NCBI GenBank assembly: GCA_008694505.1 | Contig: VZDJ01000174.1 | Location: 5,722,601-5,786,600 of the forward strand | DNA from: Cyanoderma ruficeps | Taxonomy: Eukaryota; Chordata; Aves; Passeriformes; Timaliidae | Direction of reading: 5' to 3' | DNA length: 64,000 nucleotides | Shown here: positions 50,968 through 63,540 of the stretch, one piece after another | Layout: the number at the start of each line of letters is the position of its first letter | Position numbering within the stretch: position 1 is the stretch's first letter | Translations under genes and position numbers: made by a program | Notes under the pieces: generated by a model | The model's database searches: none | Told to the model about the DNA's origin: nothing | What the model saw: only the letters and a program-made list of their open reading frames with translations

Positions 50968-51278
50968 CCGCTGCCCACCTGGAGAGCGCTTGTCCTGCCC
51001 GAGCAGCGCCACGGGCAGCTCCTGAGGGCGGCAGGACGAAGGTGTCCTTGGCCGCGGAAGGGGAGGTGATGCCCCCCACCCGTCTCACCGGTGGAAAAGA
51101 GATGAAACAAGTTCACACACTCTCCAGCAAGAGGGAGAGCTGGTAACGCACTCAGCTCCCTGGGTTTCCCAGCAGCCCGAGTACAGCACTGGCTTGGGAT
51201 CCTACATGGAAATGGCATGGTTGGGACCACATCCACAGGCAAGAGAAGTTCTTGCCAAGCATCCATAGAAATACGGAC

Positions 51279-51560
51279 TCATAAAATAGTTTAGGTTGGC
51301 AGGGATGTTTAAAAGCTGGTCTGCTCCAAGCCCCCTCCAATGAGCAGGGACATCTTCAACTAGATCAGGTTACTCAGAGCCCTGTCTGAGCTGACCTCAA
51401 ATGTTTCCAGGGATGAGGCAGCTACCACCTCTCTGGGCAACTTATGCCAGCACTCTCGTCAGAAAATGTATCTATTCTTTATATCTAGTTTAAATTGATA
51501 ATCTCTCAGGTCAAAACCATTAACTCTTTAATCTCAATACCTACAGGCATTAGATATGCC
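51279..51560 (-). mobile_element. CR1 LINE 3' fragment, minus orientation
   Basis: The plus strand reads as the reverse complement of an avian CR1 3' end: a degraded TCATAAAATAGTTTAGGTTGG start, then CCAATGAGCAGGGACATC, CAACTAGATCAGGTTACTCA, ATGTTTCCAGGGATGAGGCA and CACCTCTCTGGGCAAC, all recognisable from CR1 consensus. Similarity fades after about 51,560, so the right edge is approximate. It is a dead 5'-truncated copy just upstream of the CpG island. It supports an avian (or other sauropsid) source. Confidence 0.82.
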
Positions 51561-53422
51561 CTTTCTAGAGCTTCTCTATTCATATTCACAGTGATCCTCC
51601 TTTTATACAAAAAGATAAACCTGTCTCACTTAGAGGGCTTCTTACCATAAGATATATCCTGGTGCTGCGAGTTTTGCTCCGTTCATCCTTCCTTCTTGGT
51701 TCCAGGAGCTGCCAACCCAAAATCTAGCAAAAGTTACAACCTCCCTGAGTTCATTGAAATCTGGCAAGTCCTGCTCAGGTTTTCCTGAGATATAAATGCT
51801 CCACTGCTGGTCTTACTTCTGACCCTCCTGCTGCTGACCTCCTGCAAGGCCCCTGAAAGTACAGTTTCTTTGAGATGCGCTTCTGTCCTAGAGGAATTCT
51901 CCACTTTTGAGGATCACCAGTGAGACCTGTGTTGAGCAGAAAAAAACTAAATTGGAGTTTCAACATCAGCTAATCTTATTCCTGGAAGAAGATGCTACAA
52001 GTTTCTGCAGTGTCATCTCTTCCAAATATGGAAATATGTACAGGATTTAGTTATTTCCTACATTACTGGATTCTTAAACACAAATAATGCCTAGGTGCAG
52101 GATCAGATCTTTCACTCAAACTGTAGCAAAACCCTCTTAGTCACTCAGCAGAAGCAGCTCAAAATCTGAAATTTTCCAGTGCTTTGATTATTTCAGTGGT
52201 ATTCTTATTGCAAATCTCTCACAGCATTACGTTTTCCAAGCAAATAACAATTTGGTTTAAGAAAATATTGAACCAATGCTCAAGTGCAGCTTATTTAATG
52301 GCTCCACAGCATTTAATATATTATAGCAACACCTGCTGGTCTTGATATGGTTAAGAATCTGTTACATCCATATTTCCATTACAAACTCCAAGTTCACAAG
52401 CTGGCCACTAGAATTCAGATTGGATCCTGACACGAGTTTATAGTTTGTCCCAAGGCTTGTAAAACACCTGCAAGTTTCTCAGAGAATTTACCAAGTTTTG
52501 ATGAGGATTTTTGGCACCACTGCAGTTTTAAGTGGGCTTTCACAGACATGATCTCATCTATAACCAGCTTAGCTAAAGGAAACCACTCTTTGACCTAAGT
52601 AAATGTTCTTAAATGATCAGTGTAAAATATTCTCATATTTTTCTGTACACACCACTGACTATGTTCACATGGCTGAAACCTCACCCAATATCAGTCAAAT
52701 AACAGCTAGCTTGTATAGCTCCCTGTTCCTTCAGACATCTCAAAGCAAGTTGCAAAAGAGCTACTAGAGCTGAATCAAGGACAGCAGAAGTGTTTCTGGA
52801 AAAATTCCATTATCAAATTATATATTTTATGTTTTCCTTGGAACCAAACAAAAAAGGCATTGTAATATTTTCACATGAACAGCGCTTGAGCTGAAGCTGC
52901 TGTTTCCTGCCCAAAAGGGTCAAGTTCCAATTTTAATTCCCACAAAAAAGACTTGTGTTGCCAAAAGAAAATTTGATCGAAATCAATATAAGCAACAGCT
53001 GGATTTCAGTGAAAATGCTTTAGCTGAAACCATAGGAATCAGCTCTGATTGCTGATTCATCCTACAAACGGAGATCATGGGAAGGCATTGGTAGCTGTTC
53101 CCAATCAATGGATCAAGCCAGAGGCAATGCTGGGATTCCATTCCAAACCACAAATCCAGTTTCTCTCTCTCTCACTGATTTTCACTCCTGCTCATCTCCA
53201 GAAGGGTCTTATTTCCATTCATCATCAAAGATGGATCAGGAAGATGCTGTAAAGGCACACCAAGATACCCTGCATGCAAATGGCAGCCCACGGGTGAGCA
53301 CACCCTACATCCCTGTGCTCAGCCAAAGGGAACACCTGGAAGAAGGACAGCTGCCTGCAGGCTAAGGTGGTGTCAGACAGCCAAAGGGAAAGACTGAAAT
53401 ATTCACCTGCCACAGGCATCTC

Positions 53423-53885
53423 TGATGCCTTGAGAGGCTTGACCTAGAACAGAGACTAGACAGAGTTAAAGAATAAAGGAGGTATTTATCAAAAGGCCTT
53501 TAAGGATACGCCTTGTACAGCACAAGAGCCTGGCCAGGGCTACACCAAAGGTGGACCCACAATGGTCACAAAATGGATGACCGGTCACAAGGTCTCACAC
53601 TTTTATAAGATTTTGGTCATTTTGCATATTGGGGTTTAATTGTCCAATTACAGCTTCAGGTTGTGAAGTTCCATCCTTCTTGTTTTCTCTCTTCAGTTCT
53701 CCGTTGTTTATGCGTTTTGGGCCTGAAAACTTGTAACTATTGTCCTTGGTCTCAAGCTGGAAAAGGATTTGTTTTGTCTACTTACCCTGTGAAGAGAGCT
53801 GACTAACACTTCACATGAGGCTCAGAGCTACACACCTAGGCAGAACAGAATCTGAAAAATATGAAAGCTAAAACTTAAGGCATCA
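53423..53885 (-). mobile_element. Solo LTR of the same family, copy 2 (upstream flank)
   Basis: 463-bp element clearly homologous end to end to the one at 6,053-6,495, with the same 9-bp terminal inverted repeats. Flanking 4-mers TCTC (53,419-53,422) and TCTG (53,886-53,889) look like a target duplication with one change. The minus-strand TATAAAA is kept (complement of 53,601-53,607), but the polyadenylation hexamer is changed to GATAAA (complement of 53,485-53,490). Small indels separate the two copies, so the insertions are not recent. It lies about 2.9 kb upstream of the GALNT9 CpG island, in the gene's sense orientation. Confidence 0.82.
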
Positions 53886-56103
53886 TCTGAAAGCAGAAAG
53901 GATGGTTTATTGCCTTGGGGCACTTCTGAGCTGCTACTGGGCTGTCAAATAGCTGAGGCTGTAATGGTACCAGCAGCATGTTAAACCAAACCTTGCTGTT
54001 GTCTGGGGCTCTCCTTGAAGCTGTGCTAGGTCTTGTGCAATGTTGACCTTACAACAGTTATATTTGCTTCTGTTAACTCTTGGTTACTGCAGAACACTCC
54101 AACGTGGCATGAAGATGTTGATATAGAGGAAATCTTCAGCTGCTTCTGCATTTAAAATCCTGTTCTACTTAGCTACGGAGGTATGAGACAGAAAATTTCA
54201 CTTAAAAGCAACAGGGAACTAAAATATTTTGCAAAGAACTTTAGTAAAGCATCAATCTTACAGCCATTATCTGCAGAGCCCATCATACAGCTCCTGAAGG
54301 CAGCAGACCACAAGTCAATCTGACCCCAGTTCATTTGGAGCTACTTACCTCAACCAATACACGTTTATTTTTAGCCAGCTACTGAAATCTGTAGGTCGTA
54401 CAGCAATTGAGTATGATCAACATACCCACCATCATCTGGACAGTTCTCAAGTTAAGTTTTCCCAAAAAGTGCTCAGAAAAATGTATTAAAAGAGACCACA
54501 TCGAAGTTCCATCCCTACAGCAGAACCCTTGGAGGTACCATGCCTTCAGTCCCAGCTGTGGTGGGTACATACTCAGATAACCAGTGAGTTTCAATTTTCT
54601 ATGAGGTGTTTTATGTTGAGTTTCATTTTAAATGAGCTGAAGGAATTGGCTGATGAAACAAAAAAGATAAGATTTTACTTTTGAGAAAAGGCAAGAAGAG
54701 GGTGATTGAAAAGTTGCTTGAAAGTTTTCTAAATTTTGAAAAGCCTAGATTGAAAAAAAAAATTGAATTCAAGTTAATAGCCATAAAATCATTCCCAATC
54801 ACTTTTCCAAAAGGACAAGATTGATTTACCATATCTAAAGAGACATACCTTTCTGATCATCCTACTGCATGATATGAGACATTTGCAGGAATGAATAATG
54901 TGCAGAAGGGAAGACTTTGATGTTTAAAGTATTTGAACACTAGCTTTAAAGAAAGAAAAAGACACCACAGACAAATTATGGCAGTGATGGTCTGCAACTG
55001 TAGATTCCAGCTGCAGTTAGTCACACACAGACATCACCTACCATTTTCCCAGTGAAACCCCAACTGCATTTGCTAGTACTTTGCTTGGAGTTTTAATATA
55101 GACTAATATTTTTCTACTTCATTTTCTGCTTTTCTACTTATTTAGAAGAAAACAGAAAACAAAAGCAGGCAGCAGAGTCTCAGATCTGTTGAACACCCAA
55201 AGACACAGAGCTGAGGCCCTCACCCTGTTGCAAAGAGGCACTGCAGCCCCTCAGATCCTCAACTCAGAGTTCGTGCAGCCCCTCCTCACCAGGGCCAGCA
55301 GGTTCTGAGGGATGAGAGCCGCGCTAACACCACGTTTGCACACAGCTTTTTACACAAGTTAGGGGAGAAATACATGAGGAAGCCTCAGCTGTCTCACACT
55401 GGAGATGTTTCCAACCAGCCTGTTACCCTTGCTGCTGCAGCCTCAGAGGTGAGGTCAAGCTGGAATTAAAGTGCATGAAAAAGCTCAGAGTAAATAATTC
55501 CTCTGGCAACAAGATGATGGCCGGTCCCCAAGGCTTCAACCCTGCTCCTCTGGATGCTGAGGCTTTGTGACACGTTCACAGCTGACCCAGTGCCCGTCAC
55601 TGGAAGCAGAGAAGTGCTGTGGCCAGGTTAGGCTGAAAGAGAAATCTGGCATCCACCTCCCTGCATTAAAAAGGCTGGAAGTCCTAAAGCCATGAGGGAT
55701 TTCTGTGCAGTGATCCTGTGCCGGGAGCATTTAATGCTGGCTCAGAAAGTGAAGGTGTGTGGAGACTGGACAGGCTTGACCGTGATCAACTCTGCTTCCC
55801 TTGGGGCAGAATGAGAGCGTGCTGTGCTGTGGCTGAGCCAAGATGAACGTGTTTGCTTTAGCAAAATGACCTCTGTGTTACACTTATTACACACACCATG
55901 CCAGGGGCGTTTGTAAGTGAGGACACAATTCCAGTGTGCAAAGACTCACTCAGGATGAGCAGCCCGGCTCAGAGCAGTGAGCATCACACAGGGATTAAGG
56001 ATTCACAAGATTAGTCTGGAGGGGCTGAATTGTAAATGCATCTTGAGGATGGTTCTTAATGAAATGAGATCCCTTAAAATCTGAACAGGTATTTCAGAAA
56101 TTT

Positions 56104-56134
56104 TATATATATATATGTAATATATGTATATATA
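56104..56134. repeat. AT-rich microsatellite
   Basis: A TA dinucleotide run with GTA interruptions in the upstream flank. It is low-complexity sequence. Confidence 0.75.
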
Positions 56135-58524
56135 GCCTTTTAATTTTGGCTGTATTAGTCACTTCGTAAGATTAGGCAGAAGGTTCATAAATGGAATTTG
56201 GGATGCTTCCTCTAAAACCACAGCAATTCCCACTTGCACATGGGACAGTTCTTAATTGTACAGCTCATGCTGTGTTCTGCCACCTGTGGCTGTGACACAA
56301 ACATGCACTTCTTTTGTATTCTTCCTGTTGCATTAAAGCTACAGGTTGACCCTGCAGAGACAATTTGTAATAGGCAGCACAATTGCCAGCAGAGCTGCTG
56401 CTTTCACACCTGTGAGATTTTGCTGATGACCACCCTGTAGTAAAAGCGTACAGATAAAACTCAACAATTATCCAAACGCACATTAAAACCCCCAATAAAC
56501 CTGTCATTGTAAAACCAGGGTACAAATAATGCCATGACTAAAATATTCAACCCACACACTCACATTTTACAAAGCTCTAATTTATAAACATTACAGCTCT
56601 CACCAATTTTAATAAGAATTGAACAGAGCTACCTTTTTAAAATCCAACTGCATAGCCCTCCATCCATTTTCTATTATTATCTCCTCCTGTAACTCCTGAG
56701 TAGGTGCTTGTTTGCTAAGAGAGGATTATCACCATTCACCATGATCAAAAATTACTTGCAGGGACTTTGATTTACCCATGCAACAAGAGAAAAACCATTC
56801 TTGAGGACCTTGTCTCCCCCAAATGAGAGAGAGGCTCAGCCCACCTGCACCTCCAAAAAGGGAAGGTGGCTGGGACCTGCCTGGCAGCTGCTGCAGTGAC
56901 ATTCTAAGTTGCAGACTGATGTTTTTGATCACCACCATAACTTACTGCAAGGAATTTCAGAGTTGCTGCGATAAGAGATAGAGACTCACGCTGGAAATAA
57001 ATCAGGGAAGCTTTCAAGGACAGCTTCTATGTTTATGAGAGTTGCAATAAAGAAAATAAATGTGCAAGAGATATATAAATGTAATTTAATATCCAGCTAT
57101 TACAGATATAGAAATTACCTCATTATACTCCTTGAAATCCATCTTTACTTATTCTGGATGCCAGACAACTTACAAAACCCTAAACAATGGCTAGGCTGTT
57201 AGCATGATGAGACTTCTACTTCTCACACTGTCCAACATTGTCTTCTGGTTCTGCATGTTCCTTCTTCTGCTGCTCTCATGCACTGCACAGGCTTTAAAGC
57301 AGAGACTGCTTTTTGATAGGGCTGCTTTTAAAAAAGGGTTTATGAATGATGCTCCTAATTCCAGGGGAAAATCAATTTTCAGCTCTGTCTGTGACATCTG
57401 TGGATTGTGATCCTCAGTTCCTCCTTGGAATCCATTTGTCTCATTTCCACTTTTACTCTTAAACAGCCAACCTTATGGTGGCACAATTTCCTGTCAGGTC
57501 TTTTATTAGTCTTTGATCAGATATTATTTTAGGAAACCTGTCCAGATCAAGTTTTCTATTCCTGCATGTTTTTAATACAGCAGTGCTGGCTCTGGGGAGA
57601 AGCCTGTTCTCAGAGGCACGTGCAATGTGAGAGTTCTTCACTGCCACTAAAAAGCTGGAAGGATGTTGCTCCTCGTCCAATCCAGCTGAAAGCCAGTGAA
57701 AAAGCTGAACGTTATCCCTGGCTTGGAATAGTTATAAATATTTTGCTACTGGAGTTGCACTGAATCCAGTAGGGCACATTAATCTCTGGCCATCATCGTA
57801 GCAGTCCCAATTCTGCCAGGAGGAACAGGCTGGTGGGTTTGTGCAGGTATTTGTCCAGGCTGATCCTCTGGTAGGAAAAGAACCTCATACAATATTCATC
57901 ACTTACTCGTCTCTGTCTTGATGCACATTATTAAGAGCTGCCTGGCCCTCCAGCAAAATCTTCACAACAAAATTAAGGAACACAGCCAGCCATCATGTCA
58001 AAGTCCTAAGAGATTAAATATTCTAAGTGCAGCAGCACCAGGGTAAATTAGTATTGTTACCTCCTGACCCCCAGAGCTGCACCCAATGCTGGCTTTAAAC
58101 AATAAAAATAATGAGATTTTTAGCTTCCATTTATTTTGAAACAACAACTGGCAGCTTGAGAGAAGAAAACATGTTTTGGCAAATAAAGTTGACATTGACA
58201 TTTTTAGTAAAGAATAGCTTTATGGTGCCTTGTCACTGGGCAAATCTGAAGAATCACTGCTGCCTTGATGTATGATGTTTTTCACAGGGACAGTGTATGT
58301 ATGAGTAATAAAGAACATTTAGTACAGTTTGTATCTGCCTTTAACAGAGATGTTCAGAATATTTAAATAGAAACCAAAACATTTCTAGCATTAAAATCTT
58401 CGATGTATTTTTAAAATATTTCATCTTAAAAAAAAAAAAAAGCTAAAGGCTGATGCATGATAAAATTCCATCCTAAAACTATGCCAGTGAGAAGCCTTGA
58501 CAGATGAAAGGATGAAAAAACCAC

Positions 58525-58577
58525 ATTAGGGAATCCAACCACATATACATTTATGTAGTTGGGTTGGATTCCCTAAT
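58525..58577. repeat. Perfect 16-bp inverted repeat (hairpin)
   Basis: Arms ATTAGGGAATCCAACC (58,525-58,540) and its exact complement (58,562-58,577) are separated by 21 bases. Pairing does not extend outward, which argues against a typical microRNA precursor. It may be a very short foldback element remnant. Confidence 0.8.
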
Positions 58578-61375
58578 ATTCCCAGGAAAAGGCAAAGTCC
58601 TATTTAAGAGTGCTGGAGAGAGTTTTGGGGGGGTTTTGGGTTTTTAACACACTTGAAAATGAGCCAGTCAGTAGAAAAAGAACATTTAAGACTACATTGG
58701 ACTATGCAAATGCTTTCAGAACTGTTCTGTCTTTTCCTGCTCCAGACCACACAACATCTCTGGCTTTCAATTTCTCCATCTGAAAACCGGGGACAGCTTG
58801 CCATGAGGGAAGTGACAGAATTTGCTTTTATTAATCTCCCTCTCAATTGATTTAGAGACCATATGGAGTTTAAAACAAAAAAAGTCCAAACCAAGAAAAA
58901 CAAGGAAAACCAAAGGATCTGTTAGGAGGCACCAAAAGTGCAATGGTGAGGGGAGCTGCAGGCAGGTGTGACATGCACACATATTCATCACCCTTTTAGT
59001 TCTAGATGCTGGGAAGACATTCTCTATTATTCATTAATTCTGTGGTGAGCAGACAGATTAAGCATTTTTCCCTATTAATTAATCTTGCTCTGGGCTATGA
59101 AATTGAAAAGCTTCATTTATTTATATATTTACTTATTTTGAGGGAAAACGATTTCTCAGCAAAGCCCTCCCCAGTGAAACTGCAGCATCAAAGTCCCTGG
59201 CCAAGCTCCCAAATATTCCATACTGTGCCTGCCTTCAGCCACTACATCACAATATATAATTACAGACACAGATCACTTACTGCTTTTGATACTCAATACA
59301 GGGAGATATTTTACATTGGTGGCTTGATTGTGGTACAAACATTAATACCAGCCTTAAAGGACAGCTCCCATCCCACTGATATAAAGGAAATGTGAAATGG
59401 ATCAGGTCTGTAGTTTTCTTTATGTTGTTTATTATTATATTATTATATCCAATGCACATCCAGTGGCATCAGCTCACCAAAAAAGTCCTGACATTAAATC
59501 CTTTAATGTCCATTGAGCTGCTTTTGATTTTCAGAAACCGAAGATGAGCAAGAAGCAGTTGTTGGGCTGTCCAGCCCTGAGCGAGGGTTTTATTGGTGGT
59601 GGTGGTTATTGCTCTCCACCCTCAGGCACACAGAGCCCAGGAGGGCATGGCTGGGCTGAGCTTAGCAGGGACCTGCTCTGGCCTGAAATCCTGGGATTTC
59701 AATTCTTTAACAGAGAGTTGCAGGGAGCTGCCCTGCTGCCTGTTAACACACTTCATTCAACACAATTAGTACAATTCCCTGCCAGAGAAAACACTAAGGG
59801 ATAGCTCGGTGATAGACTGGGGTTATTCAACTTTTGACAAAAGGTTAGGGGAATTCTCTTGAAACAGTAATTGTCTGTCACATGAAATGCTGCAGCTTCT
59901 TGAGCACAGAAGACACCGTAAGGTGGAGTGGATTAGGGCAGGAAGAAGGTAGAGGCAGGCAGGTTAATAGAGAGGAATCCAGATGGACTTGCCAAAATAG
60001 TCTAGGGAAGAATGGACAGAAAAATAAAGAATAAAAGTTAATAAGGACCTCAAATTTATCTGATGTGTTTGTAGCTAAAATAACTGAAGCTGGTTTCCTT
60101 CCAAGTCTTAAAGATTTTTGAGGTCAGTATGTGCACAGGGAACTTCTCTGGTATTGCACAGAGGGGCCTCAGAGGAATTGTGAGCCAAAACAAGACAGAA
60201 TGGCATAGGAAGAATAATGTATTTCTTGTGGTGACAACATTCACTACACAATGAAAGGAGACTCACAGAATAAACACATCATCCCAAAGCCCCAGAGCCC
60301 AGTCCAGACATGGTGCCACTGTAACCTGGCTAACTGGAGGCAAGTAAGTGGATTGCCTGCCCAGGGAAATGTTCTGCAGGTTTGGTTTGGGGAAATGAGG
60401 TGCAGGAAGCCTTCAGAAGGGACACACCTTTTTCAAGCACGTGAGTGCACAAGTCAGGTTTGGAACAGAAGGTAAGAAAGGCTTGAAGTGAAAATTTATA
60501 ATCTTGTAATGGAGCCAGAAGTGATGTTCACAGCACACATTTTACTACTAGCTTTAACTGGTCACAGATCCAACTACTGAACTACTATTAATTCTGTTGA
60601 TGAATATTTCAGCATGTATCTTACAGTCCTCTTTTCTCCCCCATGACACTTTCCTAAATTTTTTGTTCTCAATGCCTGAATGGAGCATTTATCTACAACA
60701 GGACCCTGGTCTTGACTGGGACAGGGAGCTGCTTCCACCATGTAATACACAGACAGGACAAGTGATAGCAGCAGTGATAAGAGCAGAGCATCTTCATAAC
60801 ATCCACTGTATGTATGACATAAATGAATACATCAGATTAGTCTTTAAATAGCCTACTCTAAAATTAGATAAGTGAATGCTGCCACACAACACTAATACTA
60901 ATGGAATTGGAAGAGCTGGATACCAGGAGCAGACGGTGTTGAGAAAATTCCCTGCCTTGAAAATGTTAATTCATTTAATTGCCACTAATTGTACATAGCA
61001 TCAGTGCAAATTCAAACACAAGAACTGAACAAGCAGTTCTGAGCCTGACCTTTGCCAGGTAAAACCTTCAGTTTAAGGAAAATCTATCTCAAAATTGAAT
61101 GTATTCTCTTTCATGCTCACCTAGCTTTCCAAAGCACGCTGCAGGTGTGCAGACAACCCCAACACTATGATAAATGTAGTCCAAACTCATCTCAAACAAA
61201 GTGCAATTTCTGTGGCACGCACAACATTTCTAAGCCACATCTTCCCTCACCTTGTTCCTCAACTGCATGACTGTGAACTCACAGCCAACCTGATGGTGTC
61301 TTAAAATGGCCAGAGAAGGAGCCTTTCTATCCACTCCTCCAAACCACAGTAAATCCTGGAAGAGATAATTCAGTT

Positions 61376-61418
61376 TTATGGTTGGACTTTTCCAACCTAA
61401 ACCATTCTATGATTCTAT
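61376..61418 (+). mobile_element. CR1 LINE 3' terminal tail
   Basis: GGTTGGACTTTTCCAACCTA followed by ACCATTCTATGATTCTAT is the characteristic CR1 3' end, including its ATTCTATG repeat. Relative to consensus, about 17 bases between GTTGGACT and TTTTCCAACC appear deleted. Only the very end is recognisable; the left edge is unclear. Confidence 0.75.
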
Positions 61419-63484
61419 AAAAATTCTTAACCCAATGGGATTTTGGGGTGCAGAGGAGTGAAGACAAGACCCCTTTGTTTTATGGAATGAAAAAGTGATA
61501 TCTGATAGCCAACAAGATGCTAAACAGTGCCAGGATGGACACGGTTTGGTATGCTAGAGGAAAATTCTTTAGTCTTTTGGGAATTTATTGTCACAAGCCA
61601 GCTGCTTATACTGGATTAGAAAGGGAATTAGAAAATACACAACCCAATTAAAAAGTAATGTTTGTTTGTTTGCTTCTTGCAGCTCTTTTGCTCTTTCATA
61701 CTAATTCCTTCTCTTTTTCATCTTTACTGAATTCAATATTAATATTGATATTCACAAATAAATCCCAAGATTCATGTCTTTTTAAAATGCCTCTAGCATT
61801 TTTCACTCCAGGGCCTGATCATGGAGCTGTAAATGGAGCTGCTGCAGTTTCCATCAGCTCAGGATACAGCCCCGAGCACTCCCCAAGCATGACAGTGGGA
61901 GGTGACCTCAGAACACTGTGACCTTTCCAGAACATCAAACCAAAATGAAAAGGTGCCCCAGCCTTTCAAGCAAGGACACCGAAACAAATCAATATCACTT
62001 TGCACAGATTTATAGCAAAGTTGAAGGAAGGATCACGCTGAAGGCAAAACAGAAGAGGGATTTTTTTCCATGTGTTTTTCAGTTGGCAAATGTTGGAAAT
62101 GGAGCTGGCACGTAACAAATGCTGGTAGTTAACTCTGCCACCCTCTGGAATGGTCCATTAAAATAACAAGGACAGTAACAGGTGATATTTCAAAGTAGCA
62201 CTGAAATTCCAGTAAACAAACTGTAGGACTGACTGTAAATACCTGCATGGACTTTAAAAAATACCCATCTCAGATTTAGCAGGTTTGAGGGCAAATTCCC
62301 ATTTTCCATCAAAGTACGGCAAAATCAAATTACACAACTCCTTAGACCTATGATTTCTCTGTTGCTTTTAGGAGCAAAAAGTTTTTTAAAGACGCAAAGT
62401 TCTTCCTTGTTGAAAAGAAGAAAGAAATCCAGTGATTTATTAGGTTCCTTTAAAACCTGCGAAAAAATTCAGATAGAAAGCTTGTGGCACTCTACTTATT
62501 TTTACTTTCATGAAAGAGCTCACATGATTAGAAAAGAAACACAAACATTCCATACTGAGTTGAAAGAAAAACTTCGAGTAAGAAAAGAAGAAATGGGAAT
62601 AAGAAAACACTCCAACACGATGGTCTAGAAAATTCCATTACTCTTCAGATGAATAAATGCATCCCATTGTCACATCTGACACTCTGAATGGTTCCAATCC
62701 TGATAAAATTCCATTTTGTGAAGCAAAGCTTGTACAGGACAAGAAATCATTCAACACTTCAGTGTTTGCAAGTCCCATTTTTGGTGCCATTTCTGCTGTC
62801 ACCCCCCAGCTGGGCCACCTGGCTGCAAAGGGGCTCTGCTGCAGCCCCACAGCCCCCTCACCTCTGGTCAGCTCACCAGGGCAAGCCATTTGAATTTTAA
62901 ATTGCAAAGTTCCCTCCATCTTTCAAGTTATTCTTGTTTGATGCTCAAAGCCAGGAAAGTCAATTGAAACTTAATTCTCTTCTTTGATTTATAGCAGCTG
63001 TGGATTAAGAAGCTGATTTGGGACAGATTCAATTGTTTCCTCACTGGAAAAAAACCCAAAATGTAAGAGCTTTTCTAAAGGTTTGCACCTTGAATAATGG
63101 TTGTGTGTGTGCTTCATTGTATTACACCACTATATTTTATTAGAAAGCATTATTCAACCCTTATTTCCTGGAATTTCACTGTGGCTCATTCATGTGTTGT
63201 CAGAACATGGGAGTGACTGAACAGCCCTCTGTGCCCAAGACATGTGGGGACAAGGGGCTTGGCTAACCTGGGATTTCATCCATTGAAAAACAGAAAGTCA
63301 GGAGGCCAAAATGGGCCATATGAATTCACTGCAACTCTTCACAGGAATATTTTTTTCAAATAAACTTTAAAAGGGTGACTTTGCTTCAAAATTTTCACAT
63401 CTTTCCACATTTTCAAGTTCTACATTTCTAAATGATGGCCTGACATGAAGTGGACCACTTCTGACCCTGAAGAACTTTCGGTTT

Positions 63485-63540
63485 TATATACATATATATG
63501 TATATATGAAAAATATATTTCACTATATATTTTAGTGAAA
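63485..63540. repeat. Two adjacent AT-rich palindromes
   Basis: 63,485-63,506 is a perfect 22-bp palindrome of alternating TA with one internal CA/TG pair. Shortly after, 63,518-63,525 (TTTCACTA) and 63,533-63,540 (TAGTGAAA) form a second 8-bp inverted repeat around a 7-base loop. Such sequences can extrude cruciforms and cause assembly or polymerase slippage errors. Confidence 0.75.

Larger units (their letters stand above)
49980..51080. promoter_or_regulatory. GALNT9: CpG island containing GALNT9 exon 1 and candidate promoter
   Basis: About 1.1 kb of dense CpG and GC-rich sequence stands out from the AT-rich surroundings and covers exon 1, its leader and the start of intron 1. On the minus strand, upstream of the ATG, there are GC boxes (GGGCGG type, about 50,932-50,946), a CRE-like CACGTCA (complement of 50,806-50,812) and an AT-rich core CCATAAAATGG at 50,957-50,967. 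The edges are by eye. No transcription start can be fixed from sequence. If the AT core acts like a TATA box, starts near 50,930 would be expected; otherwise dispersed CpG-island initiation is likely. Confidence 0.85.

Noticed and set aside
50165..51146. Plus-strand ORFs of 278 and 286 codons across the CpG island
   Set aside because: They are antisense to exon 1 and its leader. The composition (Ala, Pro, Gly, Arg) and openness come from GC richness and the 15-bp repeat, whose length is a multiple of three. They have no family resemblance.
57204..57410. Small ORF with a signal-peptide-like start (MMRLLLLTLSNIVF...)
   Set aside because: The hydrophobic start is attractive, but T-rich codons readily give Leu/Phe runs. 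The rest has no cysteine pattern or family match, and there is no promoter or splice context.
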